Source: an uncultured Chlorobiaceae bacterium
Lineage (GTDB): Bacteria > Bacteroidota > Chlorobiia > Chlorobiales > Chlorobiaceae
Length of the DNA: 33,514 bases
Reading direction: 5' to 3'
NCBI GenBank assembly: GCA_903994635.1
Contig: CAJEXQ010000023.1
Location: forward strand, 1-33,514
Shown: piece by piece, positions 1 through 8,344 of the stretch
How positions within the stretch are numbered: position 1 is the first letter of the stretch
How the letters are laid out: each line of letters starts with the position of its first letter
Position numbers and translations under genes: made by a program
The notes under the pieces: generated by a model
Told to the model about the DNA's origin: nothing
Databases searched by the model: none
What the model saw: only the letters and a program-made list of their open reading frames with translations

Positions 1-1
1 T

Positions 2-1012
2 CTAAAAATTGATTTTCAGTGCACCACTGCGTTTGAAGAGTTTCTAAAGCAGATTATTGCTTATGATATTCCTGTTTGCTTGATAGAAGATTATATAATG
101 CTTCGCGACAGGATACGTAAAGTTGTCCTAAGGCCAAAAGTAATTGTTACTGGCAGCTCACACTGGGGGGATTATTTTGCAAAAATGTGGTTTGCGGAGC
201 ATATATCTAAAGGTAGGAAACTGCTTATTTTAGAGCATGGGGGTTCACTACCTCTTATTAATGAGCTATTTAATTTTGAGGTTGATATTTCAGATTTAAG
301 AGCATGCTGGTTTTTGCCTTACCATTCAAAGCACGTACAAATGCCTCCACCAAAAATTATAAATAGTAATGCAAAATTATACGCAATTTATCAAAAGCTT
401 ATAACACCAAAAAAGTATTGCTCGTTCATTGGAAATGAGTATCCGAGATGGGTTTATCGAGCGCAATTTTGCCCATTAGCAAATCAATGGTCTACTTCAT
501 TTAAAATGACTTTAGAATTTTATGGTCAGTTAGATGGACGTGTGAAAGATTATTTTCGCGTTAAGCCATACCCATTTTCTCGGGGGTGGAATACATCCCA
601 GCGTTTTGTTGATAAATTGGGTTTTGATAAGGTATATGAAGAGAATGCGATTAAAAAAATAATTCTAATATCAAGAGTAATTGTGTGCTCTTATCCCGAA
701 ACAACTTTTTCAGAAGCTATGGCATCGGGAGTGCCGACAATATTGATGTATCCCGCACACTTGTACAAGTTACATCCCATTACTTTCCCGTTACTTGAAA
801 TTCTCAAAGCAGCGAAAATTATATTTCATAACCCAGCGGATGCTGCTAACCATTTGAATTCTATTTGGGATGACCCTAATAAATGGTGGAATAGTTCGCA
901 AACCATTGTTGCAAGAGAAGAGTTTTATCGTCAGGCTTTGAATTTAGACAAGAACTGGATAAAGAAATGGGCTGATTTACTTATAACGTTGTCGTTTAAG
1001 GCAACAATATAA
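2..1012 (+). CDS. LIC12162-like putative surface-carbohydrate transferase (5' truncated by window edge)
   Basis: The reading frame is open from base 2 of the window, so the gene begins upstream; the TTG at position 80 is only an internal codon. About 336 residues are visible. The C-terminal half resembles proteins of the 'putative transferase, LIC12162 family' found in Leptospira and other O-antigen loci. The segment PYPFSRGWN is followed by SRVIVCSYPETTFSEAMASG and then VPTILMYP, the acceptor-like patch typical of GT-B glycosyltransferase-like proteins in which a conserved Glu sits before GxP. The enzyme would act in the cytoplasm on a sugar precursor or lipid-linked acceptor, but its reaction is not known. 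It is AT-rich compared with the genes after 5 kb. A 236-base AT-rich gap follows, so it may not be co-transcribed with the next gene. The family assignment is from memory of motifs and is moderately certain. Confidence 0.7.
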   Translation, partial: LKIDFQCTTAFEEFLKQIIAYDIPVCLIEDYIMLRDRIRKVVLRPKVIVTGSSHWGDYFAKMWFAEHISKGRKLLILEHGGSLPLINELFNFEVDISDLRACWFLPYHSKHVQMPPPKIINSNAKLYAIYQKLITPKKYCSFIGNEYPRWVYRAQFCPLANQWSTSFKMTLEFYGQLDGRVKDYFRVKPYPFSRGWNTSQRFVDKLGFDKVYEENAIKKIILISRVIVCSYPETTFSEAMASGVPTILMYPAHLYKLHPITFPLLEILKAAKIIFHNPADAANHLNSIWDDPNKWWNSSQTIVAREEFYRQALNLDKNWIKKWADLLITLSFKATI

Positions 1013-1248
1013 TCTTTTGTTTTGTTAGTTGATTGTTTCCTATCAGAAAAATCCGCATTTTTAGTACCCTATTAAAGAAATGATTATACAACAAATTATT
1101 TTGTCGCTCCCATGTAATCTTGTTATGTATATGAACTAATAAATGATAACATCTCTATAATATATTTTACACTAAAACAACTGCTTTAAGGTTTACTTAT
1201 AATCAAATATGTGCTAATGAAATATTTATGAAAATTTAGTGTGCTTAA

Positions 1249-2298
1249 ATGACAATACTTAAAATTGGTATTGCTGGTTATGGTATTGTAGGAAAGCGGC
1301 GGTGTGCATGCATTGATCACAATCCATACCTGCAATTGATTGCGGTTTGTGATCAATCGTTTGATGGAAATGGAACATTACCTGAAGGTGTTCGCTATTA
1401 TAAGAACTATCATAATTTGCTTAAAGAAAAGCTTGACGTTTTGATTGTCTGTTTAACTAATGATATTGCGTCGGAAGTAACGGTCGCTGGCTTGGAATTG
1501 GGTTTGCATGTTTTCTGTGAAAAACCTCCTGGACGTAATGTCGAAGATATTATTCGGGTTATTCAGTGTGAAAAAAAACATCTTGGCTGCAAGTTGATGT
1601 ATGGCTTTAACCACCGCTATCATGAGTCCGTCCGGGATGCGCTGCGATTAATCCAGTCTGGCGAACTTGGGCATATTATCAATATGCGTGGCGTTTATGG
1701 TAAGTCTAAACTTATTACTTTTAATCAACCGGATTGGCGTATAAAAAGAGAAATTGCCGGTGGCGGTGTGTTGCTTGACCAAGGTATTCACATGGTCGAT
1801 CTTATGCGGCTCTTTGCCGGTGAGTTCACTGAAGTACATAGCTTTATATCGAATGGTCACTGGGGTTATGAAGTAGAAGACAATGCCTATGCTTTAATGC
1901 GCACAGCAGATGGTATTGTTGGTATGCTCAATTCGTCGGCAACCCAATGGCGCCATCGATTTAATCTGGATATCAATCTGGAACGGGGGAGCATCATTTT
2001 GGGTGGAATTTTGTCGGGCACAAAAAGTTATGGGGAAGAAACTCTTACTGTGGTTACTGTAGATCATGACCATGACAATGGCGACCCCAGAGAGCAATTA
2101 ACACGGTACAATCACGACCCATCCTGGGAAGAGGAAATTAATAGGTTTGCCGATTACATACTAACGAATCAACCAGTCAACAGTGGGTCGTCATTGGATG
2201 CCCTCAATACCATGAAATTGGTCTATAAGATTTACTATGCTGATCCTGTATGGAGAAATGCGTACGCAATTGCTGATCCCGACGAAAGTCAACTATGA
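1249..2298 (+). CDS. Gfo/Idh/MocA-family NAD(P)-dependent sugar oxidoreductase
   Basis: This 349-residue protein has the two-domain Gfo/Idh/MocA layout. An N-terminal Rossmann fold carries G10-Y-G12-I-V-G15. The signature CEKPPGRN contains the catalytic-type Lys at position 92. The C-terminal alpha/beta domain contains GGGVLLDQG (171-179) followed by H181, the usual substrate/proton-relay region. Members oxidise or reduce a hydroxyl of a sugar, sugar nucleotide or inositol using bound NAD(P). The start at ATG 1249 is just upstream of the glycine motif and gives the normal family length. It leads the train of sugar-modifying enzymes, and its stop overlaps the ATG of a short fragment at 2295. 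The family call is firm; the substrate is unknown. Confidence 0.9.
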   Translation: MTILKIGIAGYGIVGKRRCACIDHNPYLQLIAVCDQSFDGNGTLPEGVRYYKNYHNLLKEKLDVLIVCLTNDIASEVTVAGLELGLHVFCEKPPGRNVEDIIRVIQCEKKHLGCKLMYGFNHRYHESVRDALRLIQSGELGHIINMRGVYGKSKLITFNQPDWRIKREIAGGGVLLDQGIHMVDLMRLFAGEFTEVHSFISNGHWGYEVEDNAYALMRTADGIVGMLNSSATQWRHRFNLDINLERGSIILGGILSGTKSYGEETLTVVTVDHDHDNGDPREQLTRYNHDPSWEEEINRFADYILTNQPVNSGSSLDALNTMKLVYKIYYADPVWRNAYAIADPDESQL

Positions 2299-2479
2299 AT
2301 ATTTTGAATCGTCTATTATTCAAAAATCCTTTAGCTTTTTTGAAAGCATATTTATTCGGCTATAAATAAATGACGTATATAATTATTTATGTTCCTACGG
2401 CATTAAAATATGGTACGCAGAAGATGCGAATATTGCGACGGATCATCTTGTTCGTGCCGATCTGATGCGCAATATATAG
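2295..2479 (+). pseudogene. Probable relic of a deleted gene between the oxidoreductase and the phosphatase
   Basis: An ATG at 2295 overlaps the preceding TGA (ATGA coupling). It opens a 24-codon frame, MNILNRLLFKNPLAFLKAY and five more residues, ending at 2369. In another frame, bases 2366-2479 are open with the protein-like tail YGIKIWYAEDANIATDHLVR and a stop at 2477-2479, one base before the next ATG. A start fragment coupled to the upstream gene plus a tail fragment abutting the downstream gene, in different frames, is what a large internal deletion would leave. The parental gene is not recognised. It could instead be two chance short frames, or the first piece could be a real small peptide. 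Confidence 0.4.
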
Positions 2480-2480
2480 T

Positions 2481-3239
2481 ATGAGTGAGTATAATCAACT
2501 GCTAATAATTGCTCAAGATGCAGCACGCCAGGCAATGCAGGTTTTGGTTGCTATGGATAACAGTTTGTTAAGTTATGAATATGCCAATGATTTACCTCGA
2601 GAGATGAAGTCTGTTGTAGATTGTAGACTTGAGGGGATAATTCTTGATTACCTGAAACCAACAGGAATTTCTATTCTTAGTGAAGAGTCGGGTGAATTCG
2701 GAAAATTTGATAATGATGGGTTGCGATGGGTTGTTGATCCCCTTGATGGTACTGTTAATTATATACGTGGACTGGCCCCTTGTGCCGTATCAATTGCCCT
2801 ATTTCGTGGGGACTTGCCTCTTTTTGGAGTGATTTGTGAATATCCCACCTGTCGATTGGCATGGGGTGGTCAGCTCTTTGGTGCATTTATCGAAGACTGT
2901 CCGATACATGTGTCAGCGATTCAATATAAAAGTCAAGCGATACTCTGCACAGGATTTCCATCCAGGTTTGACTTTGCTGACGCATCACCAGCTTCTTTTT
3001 TTGAAATGGTGAGTTCCTTTGGCAAGGTCCGCATGCTTGGATCGGCATCTCTTTCCTTGTTGCAAGTTGCTAAAGGTTCAGTAGACGCCTACGCAGAGCA
3101 GGATATCATGATTTGGGATGTAGCTGCGGGTCTCGCAATTGTTGAAGGTGCTGGTGGGAGCATTAGTATGTTACAGGGCCGTTTTCAAAAATCCTGCAAT
3201 ATATTTGCAAGTAATGGGTTGATCAATTTGGAAAAATGA
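2481..3239 (+). CDS. Inositol-monophosphatase-family sugar phosphatase
   Basis: The 252-residue protein has the complete Li+-sensitive, Mg2+-dependent phosphatase signature set. These are LSEESGEFG at 66-74 (metal-binding Glu), WVVDPLDGTVNY at 83-94 (metal-binding Asp residues), and IWDVAAGLAIVEGAGG near 211-226 (the third metal ligand, Asp213). The length is typical for IMPase/CysQ/HisN-type enzymes. It would remove phosphate from a sugar phosphate, inositol phosphate or related intermediate in the cytoplasm. Its place beside oxidoreductases and an aminotransferase suggests it dephosphorylates an intermediate of the locus-specific sugar. No Shine-Dalgarno is seen; the ATG is one base after the stop of the upstream remnant, and four bases separate its stop from the next gene. 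The family is certain and the substrate unknown. Confidence 0.9.
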   Translation: MSEYNQLLIIAQDAARQAMQVLVAMDNSLLSYEYANDLPREMKSVVDCRLEGIILDYLKPTGISILSEESGEFGKFDNDGLRWVVDPLDGTVNYIRGLAPCAVSIALFRGDLPLFGVICEYPTCRLAWGGQLFGAFIEDCPIHVSAIQYKSQAILCTGFPSRFDFADASPASFFEMVSSFGKVRMLGSASLSLLQVAKGSVDAYAEQDIMIWDVAAGLAIVEGAGGSISMLQGRFQKSCNIFASNGLINLEK

Positions 3240-3243
3240 CTAC

Positions 3244-4176
3244 ATGAATTCAACAGAAAAAGTTGCTGTATGTTCACGCTCATTTTCCAAAAACAAGGTG
3301 CTACGCGCAGAGTTGCTTGCGCGTTATGTTCACGTCACCTTCAATGATACGGGGTGCCAGTTGAAAGGCGACACTCTTGTTGAGTTTCTTCGTGGGCATG
3401 ACAAAGCGATTACTGCACTTGAAACGATTGATGGTTACGTTTTATCACGTTTGCCAGAACTGAAGGCAATTGGTAAATATGGCGTTGGTCTTGATATGAT
3501 AGACATGAAGGCCATGAGGGCACATGGTAAACGATTGGGGTGGACTGGCGGGGTCAATCGACGCTCTGTATCCGAATTGATTATTGCTTATGCCATTACA
3601 ATGTTGCGACATGTTCATGCGGCGAACATTGAGGTTATTTCAGGTACCTGGCGCCAACTTATGGGTGGTGAACTCTCTGGACGAACGGTTGGTATTATTG
3701 GGTGTGGGCATGTAGGCAAGGATCTTGTCCAAATGTTAAAACCTTTTGGATGTCCGATTTTGGTACACGATATTCGTGATTATCCGGATTTTTATAAGGC
3801 GCATAACATTAAACCATTGTCTTTAGAAGAGTTGCTGAGTCAGTCAGATGTGGTTACCCTACATGTGCCTTTGGACGAAAGTACATGCAACATAATCAAT
3901 GAACAGCGGCTCGCGATGATGAAGCCGACGGCATTACTACTTAATGCGGCGCGTGGTGGGCTTGTTGATGAAGTTGCGTTAAAAAAGGCACTTAAGAACA
4001 AAAAATTGGCAGCCGCAGCTTTCGATGTGTTTGCAGATGAACCACCTCAAGACATAGAATTGCTTAATCTTTCAAATTTTCTTGCAACACCGCACATTGG
4101 TGGCAGTGCTGAAGAGGCTATTTTAGCGATGGGACGAGCCGCTATTGAAGGATTGGATGTTAATGAGATTCCTTGA
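3244..4176 (+). CDS. D-isomer-specific 2-hydroxyacid dehydrogenase (phosphoglycerate-dehydrogenase-like)
   Basis: The 310-residue protein has the D-2-hydroxyacid dehydrogenase architecture. The NAD-binding motif GCGHVG is at 153-158, with the ribose-binding acid D176 18 residues later, indicating NAD rather than NADP. The catalytic triad is present as R237 (NAARGGLVDE), E266 (FADEPP) and H284 (ATPHIGGS). The enzyme interconverts a 2-hydroxy acid and a 2-keto acid. It has no C-terminal ACT regulatory domain, so it is not a standard feedback-controlled SerA. Its position in a carbohydrate operon with a HisC-like aminotransferase and a CMP-sugar synthetase suggests an acidic sugar or a keto-acid side-group precursor as substrate. 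It starts four bases after the phosphatase gene. Confidence 0.88.
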   Translation: MNSTEKVAVCSRSFSKNKVLRAELLARYVHVTFNDTGCQLKGDTLVEFLRGHDKAITALETIDGYVLSRLPELKAIGKYGVGLDMIDMKAMRAHGKRLGWTGGVNRRSVSELIIAYAITMLRHVHAANIEVISGTWRQLMGGELSGRTVGIIGCGHVGKDLVQMLKPFGCPILVHDIRDYPDFYKAHNIKPLSLEELLSQSDVVTLHVPLDESTCNIINEQRLAMMKPTALLLNAARGGLVDEVALKKALKNKKLAAAAFDVFADEPPQDIELLNLSNFLATPHIGGSAEEAILAMGRAAIEGLDVNEIP

Positions 4177-4257
4177 AAATAACACCGTGCTTGATTACCA
4201 TGGACGGCTTTTGCGTATAAATAATTGATTTAATAAGTGTTTAGATGGTAGACTGTA

Positions 4258-5196
4258 ATGTTTAATATTACAAATCGAAGAATAAGAAAATTCTGTTCAA
4301 CCTTGTTAACGCAAGGTGAAGTTGCTGGCAATATCGGCTTTGTTGATGTGGGCTCGGGTGGTCAGTTAAAAGAACCTTGGTCTCTTCTTCCCGTGGAAAC
4401 AGTGACGACTTTTGATTTTGAACCTACAACGAACAGTGGCACTTTACCACTTTGTGTGTCGAATAGCACAGGAACTGCATCATTCTTTGTTGCTTTTGAT
4501 GAGAGGGCGTCCTCATTTCATCAACCACTTATCGAATTTGTGAATAGGTACGCTTTCCATAGTATGCTTACGAAGAAGACAATCTCAGTTGAATCCACTA
4601 CGTTGGATAAGCATTTTGCTGATCAGTATGAGTTGATAGACGCTGTGGATATTAATGTTGAAGGTCACGATTTTCAGGTTCTTCAAGGGGCGCAGCAACT
4701 ATTGAACACAGGAGCAATAAAATTACTAAAAGTTGAATTTGAGCTTGTTCAAGCCTACGAAGGACAGGGCTATTTTTCGGACATTGATGCTTTGCTGAGA
4801 GGTCAGGGCTATCGGCTTGCGGGAATTCAAATTGACCATGTGCGCCCGACAATATGCAAAGATGTATTTTTTGAAGGTGAGCCTCTTTGGGGTAAGGCGC
4901 TATATGCCCCAACTATAGCTGCCTTTACAAAGAAACTCTTGATTATTCTAAGCAAGGATGTTGTAAGTGCTCAAAGAGAGATTGCTGCAGCGATTTCTAT
5001 TTACATGGCAGCAAAATTACCTGGTTATGTATATGACGTTATCGATGTGGCCTTGGAAATAGGATTAATAACTCAAGCCGAAGGTTTCTTGTTGCGGACT
5101 CAGTCTGCTGAGTGTTTTCGCTGGGCAAAATTTGAAAAGAGATTATATCGTTTTAAAGGTTTGTTTATTTCACTATGGAACATAATACGATGGTAA
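4258..5196 (+). CDS. FkbM-family SAM methyltransferase with C-terminal helical extension
   Basis: Residues about 28-35 form the SAM-binding glycine loop FVDVGSGG. The FkbM hallmark follows at about 130-145 as VDINVEGHDFQVLQGA, and then KVEFE. FkbM-type enzymes O-methylate hydroxyls on polyketides and on surface glycans, which fits this locus. At 312 residues it is longer than the core domain. Residues from about 215 onward (IAAFTKKLLIILSK and later helices) form an extension of unknown role, predicted helical from residue composition and ending in hydrophobic/aromatic residues that might contact a membrane or partner. ATG 4258 gives the right distance to motif I. An 81-base spacer separates it from the dehydrogenase. 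Confidence 0.85.
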   Translation: MFNITNRRIRKFCSTLLTQGEVAGNIGFVDVGSGGQLKEPWSLLPVETVTTFDFEPTTNSGTLPLCVSNSTGTASFFVAFDERASSFHQPLIEFVNRYAFHSMLTKKTISVESTTLDKHFADQYELIDAVDINVEGHDFQVLQGAQQLLNTGAIKLLKVEFELVQAYEGQGYFSDIDALLRGQGYRLAGIQIDHVRPTICKDVFFEGEPLWGKALYAPTIAAFTKKLLIILSKDVVSAQREIAAAISIYMAAKLPGYVYDVIDVALEIGLITQAEGFLLRTQSAECFRWAKFEKRLYRFKGLFISLWNIIRW

Positions 5197-5253
5197 TATT
5201 TTCGATTTTATATCCACTTGACTTCTTCGCATGGTATATTTATCAAGGATAAA

Positions 5254-6123
5254 ATGAAGATTTCTATTAACACGGATGCGATCAGCCAGGACTTTGAAAC
5301 AGCCGTATTACTTGGAATAGAGTGGGGCATCGAATATTTTGAACTTAAGCGTTTGTATGGTAAACGGATTCCGGATATAAATGATGATGAAGTACGTCTG
5401 GTTCAAAAAGTACTTTACGAAAATGAGGTAAAGCTTTCCTCTCTTGCACCGGGACTCTTTAAGATTCAGCTTGATAAAGAGCTGATTTCTCAGGAGGTTG
5501 GTATTCGGTTTGATCAGGTCGTTGCTTTGGCAAACCGCCTTAAGACTACGGCGGTCGTAATTTTCGGATTTGTTCGTGACGACAGTCATAATGAAGCTGA
5601 CGCATTAAGGCAAATTGTCGATATATTCGGTACTGTGGCTAATAGGGCGGAACGAGAGGGGTTAACGCTCTTCCTTGAGAATGATCGAGGTCTTTGGGGG
5701 GAGAGTCCTGCGTCGGTGTATCAGATTTTGAAAGGAGTGAACTCGCCTGCATTAAAGCTTAATTGGGATCCGGGTAACTTGATTGGCGCTTTTTCAGAAG
5801 CACCTTATCCAACTGGATATGATGTAGTTCGTGAGTTTGTAGGCCATTTACATGTTAAGGATGCAAGGGTTTCTAAGAGTGAGCAGAAATTTACGCATGC
5901 AATGATGGGTAGTGGCGACCTGGATTGGGTTGGACAGTTTGAAAGACTTATTCGCGATGGATATAGCGGGTATTGCGTCGTTGAACCGCATTTTGGTAGC
6001 CGTGTCAGCAGCTCGCGAAGCCATGTTCTTGAGACGCAAAAAGCACTTCGAGTCGCCAGATCACGCGTAGCTTCAACAGTCCATGAGTCTGTATCAAATT
6101 TTTCGGTAGTGGAGTTGCAGTGA
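5254..6123 (+). CDS. Xylose-isomerase-like TIM-barrel sugar phosphate isomerase/epimerase
   Basis: From ATG 5254 the protein is 289 residues and begins MKISINTDAI, the normal first beta-strand of this TIM-barrel family. An upstream in-frame TTG (5218) is possible, but an AAGGA lies four bases before 5254 and favours the ATG. Metal and active-site candidates in order are E142 (TLFLENDRG), D172 (LNWDPGN), H198/H200 with K202 (GHLHVKDAR) and E244 (CVVEPHFGS). Such enzymes isomerise or epimerise ketoses, inosose or sugar phosphates through a divalent metal. Its stop overlaps the start of the aminotransferase (TGATG), implying translational coupling and a keto sugar passed on for amination. The family is certain; the precise reaction is unknown. 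Confidence 0.87.
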   Translation: MKISINTDAISQDFETAVLLGIEWGIEYFELKRLYGKRIPDINDDEVRLVQKVLYENEVKLSSLAPGLFKIQLDKELISQEVGIRFDQVVALANRLKTTAVVIFGFVRDDSHNEADALRQIVDIFGTVANRAEREGLTLFLENDRGLWGESPASVYQILKGVNSPALKLNWDPGNLIGAFSEAPYPTGYDVVREFVGHLHVKDARVSKSEQKFTHAMMGSGDLDWVGQFERLIRDGYSGYCVVEPHFGSRVSSSRSHVLETQKALRVARSRVASTVHESVSNFSVVELQ

Positions 6124-7241
6124 TGGTAGAGAGAACGATGTTTATACCGTCGCGTCGCACACCATTATCTGATGCGGGACATTTACAGCGTGCAGATTCG
6201 AGAGTTGTCGCTCTTCGTGATCCACGCTTGTTGTGGTTGGACAAGAATGAAAACACCGACCCCATATTTTTATCAATTGTTTTTAAGGTATTGGCCGAGA
6301 TTGATCCTGGAAGTGTTGTGTTTTATCCTGATGTCGCACCGTTTTATCATAAGCTTGCTGAATACATTGATGTGAGTCCTCGTGCCTTAATTTTGGCTCA
6401 AGGATCTGATGGTGTTATTGGCTCAGTTTTTCGAGCTTTTGTTGAACCTGGTGATGTTGTGTTTCTGACGCAACCGACGTACGCGATGTACCAATTTTAT
6501 GCCGATATGTGTGGGGCTGATACGACGGTACTACAGTATATGGCTGGCGAGAGTGGTCCTCAACTGAAGTCGGAAACGATAATCGAAATGATTCAGGAAC
6601 GGCGTCCTAAACTCGTTTGCTTGCCCAATCCTGATAGTCCGACAGGTACTGTGTTTGCGCCTGATGACTTAAGGCGCATTATTCGCATCGCCCTTGAGGC
6701 CAACACGCTGTTCCTTGTTGATGAAGCTTATTATCCGTTCTATTCGCACACCGTAGTGCCGTCGATCGTTGAGTTTCCGAATCTTATAGTTGCTCGCTCG
6801 TTTTCTAAGGCTTGGGGGTTGTCTGGAGTAAGACTTGGGTACGGCATTGCCAGTCCTGAACTGATAGCTTTGCTTCACAACGTTCGCCCCAACTATGAGA
6901 CTAACACAGTGGCTTTGGCGATGGCACACAGGATGATTTCAGAATTCGAACATGAAATGAGAGCATCTGTCAAAAGGCTCAATCAAGGGCGCGATGGTTT
7001 TTTGTCCGCCATGAAAGAGTTGGGGTTGCGGACACTCGAAAGTCATGGTAGTTTTTGCCATGTTGCATTTGGCACTGCATCTGAACGAGTGCATGCGAGC
7101 TTGGCTGATTACGTTCTTTATCGTCAGGATTTCAGCGCACCTTGTCTAAAGGGATTTAGCCGCTTTTCTTCTACGACGGGTGAGTTGTTTGCGCCTATCA
7201 TTGATCGCATTCGTGATGTTGTTCGGATGGGTGGCGCATGA
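6123..7241 (+). CDS. PLP-dependent aminotransferase, HisC-like (class I/II)
   Basis: The 372-residue fold-type I aminotransferase starts at ATG 6123, which shares its A with the preceding TGA and has GGAG eight bases upstream. Landmarks are LDKNENTDP near 39-47 (typical of histidinol-phosphate aminotransferases), N169 in PNPDSPTG, D200 and Y203 in LVDEAYYPF, the PLP Schiff-base lysine K229 in SFSKAWGLSG, and R237 in VRLGYG. HisC relatives transfer amino groups to phosphorylated or otherwise acidic keto substrates. No other his genes are nearby, so it is probably not the histidine enzyme but a paralogue for the locus-specific amino sugar or amino acid substituent. Coupling to the TIM-barrel isomerase supports consecutive steps. 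Confidence 0.88.
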   Translation: MVERTMFIPSRRTPLSDAGHLQRADSRVVALRDPRLLWLDKNENTDPIFLSIVFKVLAEIDPGSVVFYPDVAPFYHKLAEYIDVSPRALILAQGSDGVIGSVFRAFVEPGDVVFLTQPTYAMYQFYADMCGADTTVLQYMAGESGPQLKSETIIEMIQERRPKLVCLPNPDSPTGTVFAPDDLRRIIRIALEANTLFLVDEAYYPFYSHTVVPSIVEFPNLIVARSFSKAWGLSGVRLGYGIASPELIALLHNVRPNYETNTVALAMAHRMISEFEHEMRASVKRLNQGRDGFLSAMKELGLRTLESHGSFCHVAFGTASERVHASLADYVLYRQDFSAPCLKGFSRFSSTTGELFAPIIDRIRDVVRMGGA

Positions 7242-7294
7242 GCTTTGGAGCAGTAATGCAAATTGAAACAAAGTTTGGAGCTGTTGAATTTTGA
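7238..7294 (+). other. 18-codon ORF coupled to the aminotransferase gene; possible gene-start relic
   Basis: An ATG at 7238 overlaps the aminotransferase TGA and opens MSFGAVMQIETKFGAVEF, then stops at 7292-7294. Seventy bases without a clear frame precede the next gene. It has the regular amphipathic look of a real protein N-terminus and is placed exactly where the next gene of a coupled operon would start. It may be the beginning of a gene that has been deleted, or a short leader. Chance is also possible. Confidence 0.25.
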
Positions 7295-7363
7295 AAAATA
7301 AGATGTAATTAAGTCGCATTATTTAAGCCAAATATTGCTCAATCCACAATGTAGAAAACTTCC

Positions 7364-8281
7364 ATGGCCCTTCCTCAAAAATGTCCTCTATGCAATAAGT
7401 CGCATGATAATCAGAATGTAGTTACTTCACATGTTTATGGAGGGCAACCGGGACAGGCTTTTTACCGATGCAGTAATTGTGATGTTTGTTACCTTTTTCC
7501 GGGTCTTACACCGGAAGAAGAGAAGAAATTCTATGTTGCTGAATTTTCAAACTTCATGAATGGGCGCGCCGGGGCATCCGGTGGGTGGAATGACCCTGCA
7601 AAGCATGTAGAAGCTAATGCGTGGATGATGTCGCGTCGCATGAAATACTTGGAAAGCAGGTTACCGAAGAGCGGCCATGTGTTGGAGATTGGCTGTTCTT
7701 CGGCATTTATGTTGTACCCGCTTGTTGAGCGAGGCTTGGAATGTGTTGGTGTTGAGCCGTCAGGAGTTTTTGGTGAATACGTGCGGTCACGTGGCATTGA
7801 TTGCTATGATTCCACCGAAGATTTAATTGCAACTGGTTGCTATCGAGAGGGGTTTGATCTGATTCTTCATTCATTTGTATTGGAGCACATCTCTGCACCA
7901 CGAGCGTTCTTGCAGCAACAACTTGATCTTCTCAAGCCGGGCGGTCAACTCATTTTTGAGATACCAAACTCTGCGGATCCGTTGTTGACCCTCTATGATT
8001 TGCCTGCATTTGAGCGTTTTTACTGGATAGTTGCTCACACGTGGTACTTTTCGAAGCCTTCACTGGAATATTTGCTTAATACTCTGGGGCACGCATTTCA
8101 AATTCTGCTTGATCAGCGCTACGATCTTTCTAATCATCTCGTCTGGGCGCGCGATGGTCGACCGGGAGGAATGGGTCGTTTTTCGGCAAAGTTCGGTCAG
8201 GAAATTGAAGACCAGTATCGGCAAGCTTTAGTGGCATCAGGCAATGCGGACACATTGGTTGGCATAATTACTAAGCGGTAA
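7364..8281 (+). CDS. Class I SAM methyltransferase with N-terminal zinc ribbon
   Basis: The 305-residue protein begins with a probable zinc ribbon: C7-x2-C10 and C36-x2-C39 (CPLC and CSNC), followed by a YLFPG segment. The SAM-binding motif I is VLEIGCSS at 106-113, with an acidic post-I strand CVGVEPSG, and motif IV/V-type segments HSFVLEHI and LKPGGQLIFEIPN. This Methyltransf_11/23-like layout with a metal-binding N-terminus is common in polysaccharide and antibiotic sugar clusters, where members methylate carbon, nitrogen or oxygen of sugar nucleotides. A second zinc-ribbon methyltransferase lies at 27411. ATG 7364 is chosen because the zinc motif follows immediately; no Shine-Dalgarno is apparent. 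Confidence 0.85.
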   Translation: MALPQKCPLCNKSHDNQNVVTSHVYGGQPGQAFYRCSNCDVCYLFPGLTPEEEKKFYVAEFSNFMNGRAGASGGWNDPAKHVEANAWMMSRRMKYLESRLPKSGHVLEIGCSSAFMLYPLVERGLECVGVEPSGVFGEYVRSRGIDCYDSTEDLIATGCYREGFDLILHSFVLEHISAPRAFLQQQLDLLKPGGQLIFEIPNSADPLLTLYDLPAFERFYWIVAHTWYFSKPSLEYLLNTLGHAFQILLDQRYDLSNHLVWARDGRPGGMGRFSAKFGQEIEDQYRQALVASGNADTLVGIITKR

Positions 8282-8344
8282 ATAATATCTATCATCAATA
8301 TTTTGGTGACACTAACGTGACAACAAGAACTCAAAGGATTTAAC

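Noticed and set aside
80..82. TTG as true start of the first gene
   Set aside because: The same frame is open to base 2, and the residues before it read like protein, so the gene is cut by the window edge.
1013..1248. Hidden small gene or RNA in the 236-base gap
   Set aside because: Very AT-rich with stops in every frame and no stable stem that I could find by eye.
6123..7241. Histidine biosynthesis hisC
   Set aside because: The motifs are HisC-like, but no his gene is adjacent and it is coupled to a sugar isomerase gene.
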